In this document: piece by piece, positions 52,632 through 60,720 of the stretch
Numbering within the stretch: the stretch's first letter is position 1
Layout: every line of letters starts with the position of its first letter
Source of the DNA: Caldisericum exile AZM16c01
Lineage (GTDB): Bacteria > Caldisericota > Caldisericia > Caldisericales > Caldisericaceae
DNA length: 64,000 nt
NCBI RefSeq assembly: GCF_000284335.1
Contig: NC_017096.1
Span: forward strand, 1 to 64,000
Reading direction: 5' to 3'
Program-made: the position numbers and the translations under genes
Notes under the pieces: model-generated
Database searches by the model: none
The model's input: the letters and a program-made list of their open reading frames with translations, nothing else
What the model was told of the DNA's origin: nothing

Positions 52632-53198
52632 CTATGTATCGTATTCGCTACCAGCCCATGAACTCATCTGAGAGTTAAATGTGAAAGTCGTTTTTGGGCT
52701 TTTAAAATATACTCTAAACCGAGAGTCAAAGCGATAATCCGTATTAGCTAACATCGAAAGTGGGCTAAGACAGGTAACTTCAGTTTCATCATAATAACCA
52801 TTTCCTCCTGATTCTTCTGGGTCATCGTCTCTATCAAAGTGAGGAGAGGGAAGTGTAGAGTAATACATCGTAGTATTAAGAGCGGAGACAGTTGTATTGT
52901 ATGGAAAAGTAGAAATATCGAAAGTATAGTATAGGGGTGGAAAATGCCACCAATAATAATTTTTTATTGTATCAATAGCGTCTTGCGTAAATCTAAATCT
53001 TGCCTGTGGTGAGACATATAAATTATACTCGCTATCGTTATACTCATACATTACAGTTCTCCCCCAATCAGGTGAGTATGTACCAACTTGCTCTCCCCAG
53101 TCTTCTGTGGGGCTACATTGATCAGCAAAGACTTTGCTACAAAAAGATAGACTTAGAAGGACAATGAAAACAGCAATTAAAATTATGATTTTCTTCAT
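52632..53198 (-). CDS. Secreted protein of unknown function
   Basis: The 188-residue protein has a signal peptide (MKKIIILIAVFIVLLSLSFC, likely cleavage after VFA). The mature part is rich in Tyr, Ser, Thr and Asp (YYWWHFPPLYYTFDISTFPY; PHFDRDDDPEESGGNGYYDE). No family recognised. The ATG follows a weak AGG. It is the first gene of a three-gene operon whose ECF-type promoter (55455-55483) is now separated from it by IS110 copy 2. Confidence 0.7.
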   Translation of the reverse strand: MKKIIILIAVFIVLLSLSFCSKVFADQCSPTEDWGEQVGTYSPDWGRTVMYEYNDSEYNLYVSPQARFRFTQDAIDTIKNYYWWHFPPLYYTFDISTFPYNTTVSALNTTMYYSTLPSPHFDRDDDPEESGGNGYYDETEVTCLSPLSMLANTDYRFDSRFRVYFKSPKTTFTFNSQMSSWAGSEYDT

Positions 53199-53284
53199 CT
53201 TAACCTGCTTATTAAAATTTTACTCAAACTTTTCTTAAAATTCCATCTCTTTTTCCTTTCACTTTTCGTCTCTTTTTGCCTATC

Positions 53285-53316
53285 TCTCATCTCCTTTACC
53301 TCGGAGCCTTGCCCTC
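53285..53316 (-). promoter_or_regulatory. Conserved leader motif (first of two)
   Basis: On the minus strand the sequence GAGGGCAAGGCTCCG followed by AGG, a short A-rich gap and GGAGATGAGA recurs with few changes at 58848-58880, in the leader of another ECF-type operon. An ATG inside it sits directly on the GGAG, so it is probably not a translation start. Function unknown. Confidence 0.55.
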
Positions 53317-53442
53317 AATTTGAGGGGTTGAACTGCACCCCTCAATACTCCCCAAAAAGTAATAATTAGTCATCGTATATAATAGTGTAGGTAGTGAGAA
53401 TGAGGAGCATATTCTTTAACAGTGCATCGTAAGTATTGTTAG

Positions 53443-53610
53443 AGGTATGTGGGGAAGTGATGATTTTTATCCGGTCATTGGTTTATTAAAACCGTTCGAA
53501 ATGTTAAAACCACTTCCCCTTTTCCTCAAGAACCTGCACTTGGTACATTAGGCACATTAGCCTGTATTTACGATGATAGGTCAAGAGGAAAACTCAATAA
53601 TCACATACCT
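53443..53610 (+). ncRNA. Candidate IS110 bridge RNA, copy 2
   Basis: Identical to the copy-1 RNA: outer stem 53443-53451 with 53602-53610, target hairpin 53451-53519, donor hairpin 53520-53592. Its target guide (53493-53503) is complementary to this copy's own right flank CATTTCGAACG at 55137-55147. Confidence 0.8.
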
Positions 53611-53644
53611 AAAATAACTATTACCATTATAGGAGGTTGGATAG

Positions 53645-55063
53645 ATGGAGTCAATACTTGCTATTGGTATTGATGTTTCAAAAGAGAAACTCGATGTGTC
53701 TTTCTTTGATGGCAAAAAGAGAAAGAGTCGTGTCTTCTCAAACAAAGATGAAGGTATTGAAGATCTAATAAAAGAAATTGAAAAGAGAATTAAAAAGGAG
53801 TTTGAATTAGAGAAGAAATTAGAAGAAACGAAAAAAGGTACAAAGAAAAGCAAAAAGAAAAATGATACTAATACCAATACTAATAGTATTACTAATAGTA
53901 CTACCAATAGTATTGCTAATACTACCACTACTGATAATACTCCTACTATTACCGAAGTTCATATCCTCTTTGAATCAACTGGTTCATACCATGCAAGACT
54001 TGCACTTCAGTTGCTTAAGTGGAAAAGAGGAATTGGAGAACATAAAGCAAATGAAGATAGATTATACAATATACCCATCTTCATCTATGTCATTAATCCA
54101 TTGGTAATAAGAAAGTATACTGAAGAATCCCTTGATAGAGCATCAACAGATAAAATTGCATCAGAGACAATCTGTCAGTATGTGTATGAGGCAGTTTCAA
54201 GCAATAGATCAAACATATCCTCAAGACAGTATGAGACTCTTAGGTCATTTTTGTTAGATTCCTCATATGAAGATAAACTTGAGATAAAGATACTCATTAA
54301 AACCCTTGAAGGACTCAAAAGAACAAGGACAAGAATACTCAATGAGATAGAGGCATTAGAGCAATATCCAGATTCATATGCTCATGATGCAATAGAGAGT
54401 CTAAAGAGAGTATTAATTGAATTAGAGAAAGAGATAAAAGAGATAGAAAAGAAGATAGACAATGTAATTAAAAACAAGGAGAAATACAGAGAACTATTCA
54501 TAAGACTCACAGGTATACCAGGTATAGGTAAAAGAACTGCCTCTGCTATCATTGCATACTTTGGCACATTTGATTCATTTAACGATGCAAAGGAGGTTTC
54601 CTCATATGTAGGACTTACACCATCAATAAAGGAATCTGGCAAGAGTGTAAAAAGAGCATCATACAACATATCAAAGATGGGAAATCCATATCTAAGACAA
54701 TTACTCTACATGGCATCTCTATCTGCATCAAGATACAATACTCAGTGCAAATTGCTATACAATAGACTCCTCACTAAGGGAAAGGAGAAGAAACTCATAC
54801 ATATTGCAGTTGCAAATAAACTCATAAGACAGGCATTCTCAATTGTGAAGCTCAATAAGTCATATGATCCAATATATGGATTAGATGAGGATATGGGAAA
54901 AGAGATCCTTAAGGAACATGAAAGAATAAAAGAAAAGAAAGCATTAATGAAAATTCTAAAACAACAGAAAGAGAAGAAGGAAAAGATCAATACCACCATC
55001 AATAACATACCTATACCATTAGATAACACATTAAACCACTATCCAAATATTGCAGAATACTGA
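53645..55063 (+). CDS. IS110-family transposase (DEDD recombinase), copy 2
   Basis: Amino-acid sequence identical to copy 1 (472 residues); the only DNA difference is AGT to AGC in a serine codon at 54200-54202. Intact, so the element is probably active or was very recently. See copy 1 for domains. Confidence 0.95.
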   Translation: MESILAIGIDVSKEKLDVSFFDGKKRKSRVFSNKDEGIEDLIKEIEKRIKKEFELEKKLEETKKGTKKSKKKNDTNTNTNSITNSTTNSIANTTTTDNTPTITEVHILFESTGSYHARLALQLLKWKRGIGEHKANEDRLYNIPIFIYVINPLVIRKYTEESLDRASTDKIASETICQYVYEAVSSNRSNISSRQYETLRSFLLDSSYEDKLEIKILIKTLEGLKRTRTRILNEIEALEQYPDSYAHDAIESLKRVLIELEKEIKEIEKKIDNVIKNKEKYRELFIRLTGIPGIGKRTASAIIAYFGTFDSFNDAKEVSSYVGLTPSIKESGKSVKRASYNISKMGNPYLRQLLYMASLSASRYNTQCKLLYNRLLTKGKEKKLIHIAVANKLIRQAFSIVKLNKSYDPIYGLDEDMGKEILKEHERIKEKKALMKILKQQKEKKEKINTTINNIPIPLDNTLNHYPNIAEY

Positions 55064-55136
55064 TAACTACTATATGGAAAACAATTTTCTAAAAACTTTC
55101 AAAATTCTCATGAAAAGGTATTGACTTAACACGGTA

Positions 55137-55290
55137 CATTTCGAACGAAGTGAGAAATCTCCTTAGTTCAATCTGATGGGGAAACTTACCACCTCAACAC
55201 TCCCCCAAAATTAAAAATTCTTTTGTCCTTTCAGGGGGAGTTAGAGGGGAAGATTTACTTGTCCCCTCTAATATAGGTATTTCATTCCTG
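55137..55290. repeat. Dispersed repeat right of IS110 copy 2 (block R8)
   Basis: Begins with CATTTCGAACG and AGTGAGAAATCTCC, followed by GGGGGAGTTAGAGGGG-type modules. It aligns with the repeat right of copy 1 but is clearly diverged, unlike the IS copies themselves. The stretch 55291-55454 to the ECF-type promoter has no gene. Confidence 0.8.
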
Positions 55291-55454
55291 CATTCACTCA
55301 AGAAATATTGAAACTATTTCTCTTGAGTTCTCACTTTTAAATCTATAATTTTTCCTTCACTTTATTTTGTCATCTCTCTCTTGTCAATACATTTTTAAGA
55401 GATTTTTGGAAATTCATTTTTTTTCACTTTAAGCAAAAATCCTTCCTCATATAA

Positions 55455-55483
55455 TAAGACTTTCAAACTCTCAAAAAAGTTCC
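55455..55483 (-). promoter_or_regulatory. ECF-type promoter (operon 53198)
   Basis: Minus strand GGAACT (55483-55478), 17 bp, GTCTTA (55460-55455), then TTATATGAGG. The 35 bases around it are the same as at 59005-59033. It faces IS110 copy 2 and, beyond it, the operon starting at 53198. Confidence 0.78.
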
Positions 55484-55671
55484 ATAATTTTTAGGGAATT
55501 TTCAAGAAACTTTTCTAACTTACCAAATTTCAAAGTGTTTTTTAGACTCCTTCTTCTTGCAAGATTTTGTGTTTTAAGTTTTCTCATGAAATTAAAGGAG
55601 CAACTAGTGGAAGGAAAACCTCCCACTAGTTATGAAACATGCGAACTACATGAGAGAATTATGTGAATTAC

Positions 55672-57462
55672 TTATTCTTTGTCCTCGATTTTAAAGATAC
55701 CGCCTCCAAGGACACCTATGTAAACAATGTTGTTTTTTGTATCAATTGCAAGAGAAGAAACCGAAAGATGTAAATCATTATCAAGGGTAATTCTTTCCCA
55801 GGATTTTCCTGAATCTTTGGACCTAAATAGCCCGTTGAAGAAAGTTCCTGCATATATTATTCCTGTAGTAGGACTAATTACAATAGCACTTATACGATAT
55901 CCATCCAGACTTATCTTTTTCCAGTTTTTTCCACCATCGTTACTTCTATATATCCCCTGTTTAGCAGATTCTTCAGGTGAAAGTGGTTCTATGTATCCTG
56001 TTCCTGTTATTCCAAGATAAGCCAGGTTATGGTTATGCGGATCAATTGCAATTGCAGAACCATGAATTCGTTTAGAGTGTTGGATAATGTCCATCTCTTG
56101 CCATGTTTTTCCACCATCAGTAGATTTTAAGAACTCGGTTGTCCAATAAATTGTGTTAGGATCATCTGGGCTAACAAGGACTTTACTATTGAAACAACTA
56201 TTTCCATCTGTTACTTCCCAATAATCCTCCTTGAAGTTTGTAATTTGAGACCAATGCAACCCCTTGTCCTCAGACCTAAAAAGTCCATTATAGGTGTCTG
56301 CATAAATTACGCCTTCCCCTCCTATTGAAATGGAGTGAATGCCGTTTTTATCAATATCAAGATCGGATAATTTCCAGCTTTTCCCGTTGTCCAACGATAC
56401 ATAAAGTAGTTTTCGTGAAGGTGGAGTCGTTTTTGTAATTACGATCTTTATACGGATATCGGGATGAAGAGGGTTAAAATAAAAGTCACCAACTTTTTCC
56501 CATGTTTTACCATAATCGGATGACTTAAAGCTAGCGAAAGAATTGTTAAAACCAGTGAAAGAATTGTAGTAGCTGTAAGAGACAGCGTATAGAGAATTTG
56601 GATTTTTAGGCTCAATATATATATAAGAAGTATTCAGACTGTCTCCAATAGGATAGTATTCATAATCCCCTTTCCCTTCAACTCTTTTAAAAAGACCATT
56701 TAGACCGAAGACATAGAAAATATTTGGATTTTTTTTGTCAACAGCTAAAGTAAAGCTTGGACAAGCTAATGGAGGCAAAGAAGTGCGTTTCCATGTTTTT
56801 CCAGAATCAAGCGATGAATATATTGCACCAGTCCACCTGTTCACATCTCCAAAACGAACACTATAAGCAACTGGTAAATCATTTATATTTGTGTTGAGGC
56901 TATTCCAGTACATCCTAAAAATATCATTTTCGTCTTTTTGAAGGTCTTTCTTCCAGGTGATGCCACCATCAGAAGAAAATAACAATCCAGCACCATGTTC
57001 TGATATCCAAATTTTTCTAGAACATTCCGGATCGATATAAATTCCATCAATTGTCAGAGGTCCATAGCGAAGATTTTCTAAAGATAGGAGAATACTCCAA
57101 TGTTTTCCACTGTCTTCAGACTTCCACAGGCTAGTTTTAGCATTTCCTATTACCTGAACCTTAGAAGAGGAGTCAACTTTTTGTGGCGGATATGTGGCTG
57201 CATACAAAATATTGCTATCTTTGGGGTCTATTGCAAAAGCGGTAACAATACCATCATTAATCCTCTCCCAGTGAGAAATCTCCCAGGGCACAAATTGTTC
57301 TTTTTCACTATTCTTAATTTCAACCTCCTGGTTTGGTATTTCACTCTGAGGATTATTTTGTGGCAGGATTCCTTCTGTCCTACTGCATCCAGCATAAACT
57401 GATAAAATAAGTATAACAAATATTGATACCATTAACTTTTTTCTTAGCATAATTTTTTTCAT
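55672..57462 (-). CDS. Lipoprotein with Asp-box (BNR) beta-propeller
   Basis: The 596-residue protein has a lipoprotein signal (lipobox VYAGC, Cys26). The mature part carries about nine Asp-box units of the form SxDxGxxW (SEDSGKHW, SSDGGITW, SLDSGKTW, SSDYGKTW, SLDNGKSW, SEDKGLHW, STDGGKTW, SNDGGKNW, SKDSGKSW), typical of sialidase- or sortilin-like propellers. No catalytic residues of a sialidase could be identified, so a binding or scaffold role is equally likely. It follows the Amidase_6-type gene with no gap and shares its ECF-type promoter. Confidence 0.85.
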   Translation of the reverse strand: MKKIMLRKKLMVSIFVILILSVYAGCSRTEGILPQNNPQSEIPNQEVEIKNSEKEQFVPWEISHWERINDGIVTAFAIDPKDSNILYAATYPPQKVDSSSKVQVIGNAKTSLWKSEDSGKHWSILLSLENLRYGPLTIDGIYIDPECSRKIWISEHGAGLLFSSDGGITWKKDLQKDENDIFRMYWNSLNTNINDLPVAYSVRFGDVNRWTGAIYSSLDSGKTWKRTSLPPLACPSFTLAVDKKNPNIFYVFGLNGLFKRVEGKGDYEYYPIGDSLNTSYIYIEPKNPNSLYAVSYSYYNSFTGFNNSFASFKSSDYGKTWEKVGDFYFNPLHPDIRIKIVITKTTPPSRKLLYVSLDNGKSWKLSDLDIDKNGIHSISIGGEGVIYADTYNGLFRSEDKGLHWSQITNFKEDYWEVTDGNSCFNSKVLVSPDDPNTIYWTTEFLKSTDGGKTWQEMDIIQHSKRIHGSAIAIDPHNHNLAYLGITGTGYIEPLSPEESAKQGIYRSNDGGKNWKKISLDGYRISAIVISPTTGIIYAGTFFNGLFRSKDSGKSWERITLDNDLHLSVSSLAIDTKNNIVYIGVLGGGIFKIEDKE

Positions 57463-58755
57463 TTATTTTGGTGTCCCAGGTTGTGAAGCATAACAATATG
57501 TAACATAATGATGGACGGTATAGAAATCCATATTTGTATTATTGAAATAACTTCCTTCGCTATAAAAAAGGTGTTGATGATTATTAGTATGTGCACTTAA
57601 TGCACGATTTATAGTGTCATTTTGTACAATCATAGCAACATGTCCCGGGGAATCACTGGAATTCGTCCACATCATTACGGATCCTGCATTAGCCCAGTAC
57701 AGATCTGAGTCCGCCCAATAACCATTGTAATACATATAGTTTCTTAAGCCCCAATTATTGTTTTCCTTAACTGCTGTTGTCCATATCCAGGGAGCATAAT
57801 CTGGAGGAAGGTTTGAGGAATCGTACCACCAATGTTCTACATCATGTGTGGTACTCATTGGGATTCCTCCAGCAAACATTGCCTGTGAAACAAAATTTGC
57901 GCAATCACTTCCGTTGAAAGGTGGATTTTGATAGGCTACATAGTTAGCAAGATTATAGTTGTCAGTATCAAAATTACCATGATCATTGGTGTAACGATCA
58001 GCATAGTTAGCAGCATAATTATTGTAGTCGCCATAAACACCATGAGCAGGATCTGGAGGATTGTTAGGATCGCATCTCCGATATTCATCTACTGTGTAAC
58101 AATATTGAGAAGTTTGAGAAAAAGCAGCATCCTTAGCTTTATCTGCAATTTCTTTTGCATGGTTAAATCCCTCTTCCTCCATTTCATCTGCAGTTGGAAC
58201 CAAACTGTATATCTTATAAAAATCGCCCATAGAGTTATCTGCAAAGAAGTTTACCGTATCTAAAAGAATACTTCCAGCCTCTGAAAGGTCTGCTACAACT
58301 TTAAAATCAATATTTAAAGTTTCGGTTTTACCAATGTAGCCCTTTAATTCAGTAATCCAACTCGTTAGTTCCTTATTTACCGCATTATTCTGACTTGGAG
58401 ACAATTCTCCCTTTTTTAAATCCCTAAATCTTTCCATTCCTCTTATTGCTGGCAACTCCTCTGGGGTTATTGCTTTTAATACCTCACTTACAGTTACAGT
58501 AAATGTTCCCTCTATCTTACTATCTTTGATTTCTACCTTAACAGGAGTCGTGGCAATGGAAATATTCTTATAGTACTGTGCCTCGTTCTTAATAATCCAT
58601 GTTCTCAATATTTCAGAGAGTTCGTCTGTGGATACAGTCGTATTTATTGAGGAATCTTTAACAGATAGAGTGTTCTTAGAGTATCCTTTTGGGATCAATG
58701 CAAATGTTGTTAGCAAGAATAATACAACTAAACATACTAATAAACCTTTCTTCAT
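57463..58755 (-). CDS. Secreted Amidase_6-type (papain-like) protein
   Basis: The 430-residue protein has a signal peptide (MKKGLLVCLVVLFLLTTFAL), a helical N-terminal region (about 40-215), and a C-terminal amidase domain. The latter has YNNYAANYADRYTNDHG, NGSDCANFVSQAMFAGGIPM with likely nucleophile Cys285, and His372 in SPGHVAMIVQ. Domain architecture resembles exported putative amidases of Firmicutes. Shine-Dalgarno GGAGG precedes the ATG. The leader of about 245 bp from the ECF-type promoter (59005) contains the conserved motif at 58848-58880. Confidence 0.83.
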   Translation of the reverse strand: MKKGLLVCLVVLFLLTTFALIPKGYSKNTLSVKDSSINTTVSTDELSEILRTWIIKNEAQYYKNISIATTPVKVEIKDSKIEGTFTVTVSEVLKAITPEELPAIRGMERFRDLKKGELSPSQNNAVNKELTSWITELKGYIGKTETLNIDFKVVADLSEAGSILLDTVNFFADNSMGDFYKIYSLVPTADEMEEEGFNHAKEIADKAKDAAFSQTSQYCYTVDEYRRCDPNNPPDPAHGVYGDYNNYAANYADRYTNDHGNFDTDNYNLANYVAYQNPPFNGSDCANFVSQAMFAGGIPMSTTHDVEHWWYDSSNLPPDYAPWIWTTAVKENNNWGLRNYMYYNGYWADSDLYWANAGSVMMWTNSSDSPGHVAMIVQNDTINRALSAHTNNHQHLFYSEGSYFNNTNMDFYTVHHYVTYCYASQPGTPK

Positions 58756-58847
58756 TTTAACCTCCTTGGTTAAATTTTATTTTAATTTCTCTTTTCTTAA
58801 AATTTGTTTTCTTTTTACTCCCTTTTCATCTTCTGTTATTCTTTTTC

Positions 58848-58880
58848 TCATCTCCCTTATTCCCCGGAGCCTTGCCCTCG
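58848..58880 (-). promoter_or_regulatory. Conserved leader motif (second of two)
   Basis: Minus strand GAGGGCAAGGCTCCG then GGGG, an A-rich gap and GGAGATGAGA; matches the motif at 53285-53316. It lies about 95 bp before the start codon of the 58755 gene. Confidence 0.55.
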
Positions 58881-59004
58881 TTTCAAAGCATCACCTCCAA
58901 TCCCGAGGGAGATTTCGCTTCTGTTTTTACTTCGTTTTGTTCTCCAGCTTGTCAATATCTTTTAGGGCAAAATTCTTTCTTCCCGAAATTTTCTCCTCAT
59001 ATAA

Positions 59005-59033
59005 TAAGACTTTCAAACTCTCAAAAAAGTTCC
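59005..59033 (-). promoter_or_regulatory. ECF-type promoter (operon 58755)
   Basis: Minus strand GGAACT (59033-59028), 17 bp, GTCTTA (59010-59005), then TTATATGAGG. GGAAC-type -35 and GTC-type -10 boxes are hallmarks of extracytoplasmic-function sigma factors. This is the best-placed copy, with an intact operon downstream. Confidence 0.8.
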
Positions 59034-59307
59034 ATAATTTTTAGGGAATTTTTAAGAAACTTTCTCTTCTCTTAGAATGGAACTCAAAAGGGCGACGGAT
59101 TACAGGAAAGCAAACCCAATGAAAAAGCTGTGGATTCACCTTCTTGAGTCTTTACTATTTCTAAGAGGATTCCAAAGATAAAATATTTGAATAAAGCGCA
59201 GATTACAAAAAGTAAAAAATCGGATTGGATTAGTGCTCTTTTTTGATAAGCTCTTTCAGGAAATTTCAATAGATGTGTCTCCAAATCATAGGAATGGTTA
59301 TATGCAT

Positions 59308-60009
59308 TTATGGCTGAATTTTTCCTTTTTCAATGTCTACGATAAATTTCGCTGTCATTAAAGGAGGGTACAAGCCAGGTTGTGAGTCTGGGTGGAAGTT
59401 TTGGGGGGTATATGCAAGGAGTACTTCAATTAACTTTTTGCCTGAGTTAGGGAACATTAAACCTTTAATAGATACAACTTCATTTTTACTAATATCCTGG
59501 GGAGAGGCACCTTCGCTTGCAACAAAGTATTTTGCTTCTTTGCTGTTTCTTACGATTTCAATTGCCTTTTCCTTTTCCTCATTAGAAGGCTCATATTCAA
59601 TGGGTTTAGAAACTTCGATATTTCCACTTAATACGTTTACTGTAACCTCTTTATAATTGTAAATGACAATCCCTACTCCATCCTTAACAATGATATCTTT
59701 AAGTGCAACTTTATACTGAAGCTTATTCTCTATAATCTTTGCAGTGGCTAATTTAACAAAATATGGTTTGGTGTATACAAACGAAAGGATAAAGAGCAAT
59801 AAAACGAATATTCCAATGCCATAGGCAAGTCTTACTCGTAAGTGATGACTTCTTTCTCTTTCACGGGCAACATTGTCGAACTCTCCTTGCAAATATTGTT
59901 CAAATTCATTTTTATATCTTTCTATTTCTTCGTCTATCAGTTCTGGAGGCTTAACGCTTTTAAGCATTTTCTCCATTTTTTCTATTTCTTTGTTATTTTT
60001 GTTTCTCAT
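59308..60009 (-). CDS. Putative membrane-anchored anti-sigma factor
   Basis: The protein has a highly charged cytosolic N-terminal region (about 1-62), one membrane helix (YGIGIFVLLLFILSFVY), and an extracytoplasmic strand-rich domain of about 150 residues. Encoded directly after an ECF sigma gene, this architecture is typical of anti-sigma factors, though no zinc-type HxxxCxxC motif is seen. The frame opens at 60021, but that ATG lies 3 bases after the ECF -10 box. ATG 60009, with GGTGAG just upstream, is the likelier start (about 233 residues). Family not recognised by sequence. Confidence 0.75.
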   Translation of the reverse strand: MRNKNNKEIEKMEKMLKSVKPPELIDEEIERYKNEFEQYLQGEFDNVARERERSHHLRVRLAYGIGIFVLLLFILSFVYTKPYFVKLATAKIIENKLQYKVALKDIIVKDGVGIVIYNYKEVTVNVLSGNIEVSKPIEYEPSNEEKEKAIEIVRNSKEAKYFVASEGASPQDISKNEVVSIKGLMFPNSGKKLIEVLLAYTPQNFHPDSQPGLYPPLMTAKFIVDIEKGKIQP

Positions 60010-60024
60010 ATTTCTCACCATATA

Positions 60025-60054
60025 TAAGACTTAAGTTTTTCAAAATTTATACCC
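60025..60054 (-). promoter_or_regulatory. ECF-type promoter inside the end of the sigma gene
   Basis: Minus strand GGGTAT (60054-60049), 18 bp, GTCTTA (60030-60025), then TATATGGTGAG. It would drive the anti-sigma gene separately, giving negative feedback. The -35 differs from the GGAACT class but the -10 block is the same. Confidence 0.65.
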
Positions 60055-60573
60055 ATCATTTTCGATTTTTTTCTTCAAATTGCTTAAAGCCCTGTAGTAT
60101 ACTTTTCTTACCGAACTCTCTCGATAGTTTAATATCAATGCTACATCCTTGAGACTCCTGTGCTCAAAGAACACAAGCGTTAAAACTGTCTGCTCAACTA
60201 CTGGTAATATTTTAATGTACTTATAAATAACTTCGTAATCAATGTCATCTGAGGGTGAAATACTCGTATTTTCGGAATGAGTGCCTTTGTACTTACTTAT
60301 GAATTTGTTTTCTTTGATTTCTTTCTTGTAATGCTCATTTATTACATTCGTTGCAATCCTCAAGAGCCAGAAAATAAAAGGGCTACGTCCTTTGTATGAA
60401 CCTATGTACTTAAGCGCTTTGAGAAACGTCTCCTGAGTAAGATCCTTTGATAGTTCCTTATCAACTGTCCTTTTGTAGATGTAGCCAAACACCTCTTTAT
60501 AGTAAATATCTACAATTTTCCCAAAAGCCTCTCTGTCTGTGAGAGCTTTTTTGACAAGTTCTCTTTCGTCCAT
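60040..60573 (-). CDS. ECF-type RNA polymerase sigma factor
   Basis: The 177-residue protein has sigma region 2 (YYKEVFGYIYKRTVDKELSK, DLTQETFLKALKYI, FIFWLLRIATNVINEHYKKE) and region 4 with a helix-turn-helix (LPVVEQTVLTLVFFEHRSLK, DVALILNYRESSVRKVYYRA), with no region 3 or 1.1, as in ECF sigma factors. It probably recognises the GGAACT/GTCTTA promoters of this island. A TATAAT (60590-60585) lies 11 bases before its ATG, without a good -35. The putative anti-sigma gene follows at once. Confidence 0.92.
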   Translation of the reverse strand: MDERELVKKALTDREAFGKIVDIYYKEVFGYIYKRTVDKELSKDLTQETFLKALKYIGSYKGRSPFIFWLLRIATNVINEHYKKEIKENKFISKYKGTHSENTSISPSDDIDYEVIYKYIKILPVVEQTVLTLVFFEHRSLKDVALILNYRESSVRKVYYRALSNLKKKIENDGYKF

Positions 60574-60644
60574 ATTTTGTTTTCATTATACCATTAAACA
60601 GAACAGGAATACATTTAACGAATTTAATTTACAGAATTAAGATT

Positions 60645-60680
60645 ACTGCAAGGTTCTCATACAATAGGGAGCCTTGCAGT
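60645..60680. other. Hairpin between the lipoprotein and sigma genes
   Basis: Nine-pair stem ACTGCAAGG/CCTTGCAGT (60645-60653 with 60672-60680) with an 18-base loop and no T tract. It could be an RNA processing or partial termination site limiting read-through from the lipoprotein gene into the sigma gene. Confidence 0.5.
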
Positions 60681-60720
60681 AAATTAAGGGAGACATCAAT
60701 TAAAAATTTTTGCACAGATA

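Larger units (their letters stand above)
53371..55138 (+). mobile_element. IS110-family element, copy 2
   Basis: Same structure as copy 1, offset by 8996 bp, identical except T to C at 54202. It has core CA at 53371-53372 and at 55137-55138, followed by the target repeat CATTTCGAACGAAGTGAG. The left flank is a fragment of the dispersed repeat (ACCCCTC.. .ACTCCCC). It sits in the leader between the ECF-type promoter at 55455 and the gene at 53198. Confidence 0.85.

Noticed and set aside
53581-53928. Hydrophobic minus-strand frames inside both IS110 copies
   Set aside because: They are the antisense shadow of the Lys/Thr/Asn-rich part of the transposase.
55290-55454. Conserved TTGACAAG box downstream of several ECF-type promoters (also near 46330 and 58955)
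   Set aside because: It looks like a sigma70 -35 box on the minus strand, but no -10 at suitable spacing is present in any copy.
58777-58851. 24-codon leader ORF before the 58755 gene, and a similar one before 53198
   Set aside because: The ATG sits directly on the GGAG with no spacer in both cases, and the encoded peptides are not similar. The conserved unit is better described as a nucleotide motif.
59084-59284. Small minus-strand frame with a hydrophobic stretch after the anti-sigma gene
   Set aside because: TTG start without ribosome-binding site, and no recognisable family. It could be a remnant, but evidence is too weak to call a gene.
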